The notes under the pieces: generated by a model
Seen by the model: only the letters and a program-made list of their open reading frames with translations
Database searches by the model: none
Told to the model about the DNA's origin: nothing
Program-made: the position numbers and the translations under genes
DNA from: Morella rubra
Lineage: Eukaryota > Streptophyta > Magnoliopsida > Fagales > Myricaceae
Assembly (NCBI GenBank): GCA_003952965.2
Contig: CM025849.1
Location: 25,157,427-25,221,426, forward strand
Direction of reading: 5' to 3'
DNA length: 64,000 bases
In this document: positions 63,900-64,000 of the stretch, one piece after another
Layout: each line of letters starts with the position of its first letter
Numbering within the stretch: the stretch's first letter is position 1

Positions 63900-64000
63900 A
63901 AACTTGGAATATTATTACGGGTACATACAATGACATAAGAGGTCATATATATAGTGACATTAGATGTCATATTGTTGAGAAATATTGTAGAAAAGTGAGG

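Larger units (their letters stand above)
59001..64000 (+). repeat. Tandem array of about 0.8 kb copia LTR-gag/protease monomers
   Basis: A copia LTR start (TGTTAGATGTATGCCC) at 59001 is followed by repeating units. The anchor AGGACAAGAGCGAG occurs at 59481, 60288, 61097, 61902, 62702 and 63502: intervals 807, 809, 805, 800 and 800. Each unit joins a piece of LTR (GCAATGACATAAGAGGTC to TTATGTTGTCC, about 310-340 bp) to the gag zinc knuckle and start of protease (about 470 bp). The LTR piece matches the solo LTR at 25316-26638. The array runs off the right edge. Confidence 0.92.

Noticed and set aside
59001-64000. Regular repeats considered as a CRISPR array
   Set aside because: Units of 800 bp contain LTR and gag coding text and no short repeats with unique spacers; the window is plant DNA.
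1-64000. tRNA, rRNA or snoRNA genes
   Set aside because: No cloverleaf-like A/B box pairs or rRNA text were recognised by eye; a tRNAscan/Infernal run would be needed to exclude small RNAs.

Overview
This window is plant nuclear DNA, almost certainly from a flowering plant with a repeat-rich genome. The evidence is spliced genes with GT-AG introns, a plant-specific DUF599 membrane protein, and dense plant-type transposable elements: CACTA, hAT, PIF/Harbinger MITE, L1 LINE, Ty1/copia, solo LTRs and TRIM. I cannot name the species. There are no bacterial-style operons, and no rRNA or tRNA gene was recognised.

Layout. 1-2692: 3' part of a BED-finger hAT transposon. 2693-8321: a CACTA-type element on the minus strand, split by a 3.3 kb solo LTR with a perfect 5-bp target duplication. 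8628 to about 16125: a second CACTA copy on the plus strand, split by a LINE fragment that is itself split by a 1.2 kb copia-like solo LTR. 16.1-21.3 kb: a decayed copia element. 21.3-26.75 kb: an L1 LINE carrying a 198-bp Tourist-like MITE and a 1.3 kb solo LTR, followed by a reverse LINE fragment to about 27.3 kb. 29.4-34.2 kb: a second hAT with a TTF/DUF4371-type transposase. 34.5-35.5 kb: a probable fold-back element. 36621-37643: the one clear ordinary host gene, a two-exon DUF599 membrane protein. 38334-41894: a CACTA element bounded by a 3-bp duplication that carries a four-exon chimeric gene built from host fragments. 42.0-48.0 kb: a minus-strand transposon-protein pseudogene split by a complete but decayed copia element with two LTRs and a 5-bp duplication. 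48.4-49.1 kb: a polypyrimidine tract. 50105-50880: a non-autonomous hAT with a perfect 8-bp duplication. About 50.9-52.7 kb: a reverse LINE carrying a TRIM. 52688-59000: a third CACTA copy, the one that retains the start of a TNPD-type transposase. 59001-64000 and beyond: a tandem array of roughly 0.8 kb monomers, each a piece of copia LTR fused to a gag zinc-knuckle/protease piece.

The two most unusual things are these. (1) The three related CACTA copies are peppered over about 5 kb with CGATCGATCG-type palindromes, dozens per copy, whose common variants look like CpG-deamination products. Each copy also carries a second gene resembling the 'putative plant transposon protein' domain. (2) The 38.3-41.9 kb element joins, in one frame across four exons, coiled-coil exons resembling a GRIP-type golgin to an exon resembling ribosome-biogenesis factor RLP24. 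The retrotransposon-derived tandem array at the right edge is a third strong candidate for something not yet described. Most transposon genes here are broken. The potentially functional genes are DUF599 and, possibly, the chimeric gene.
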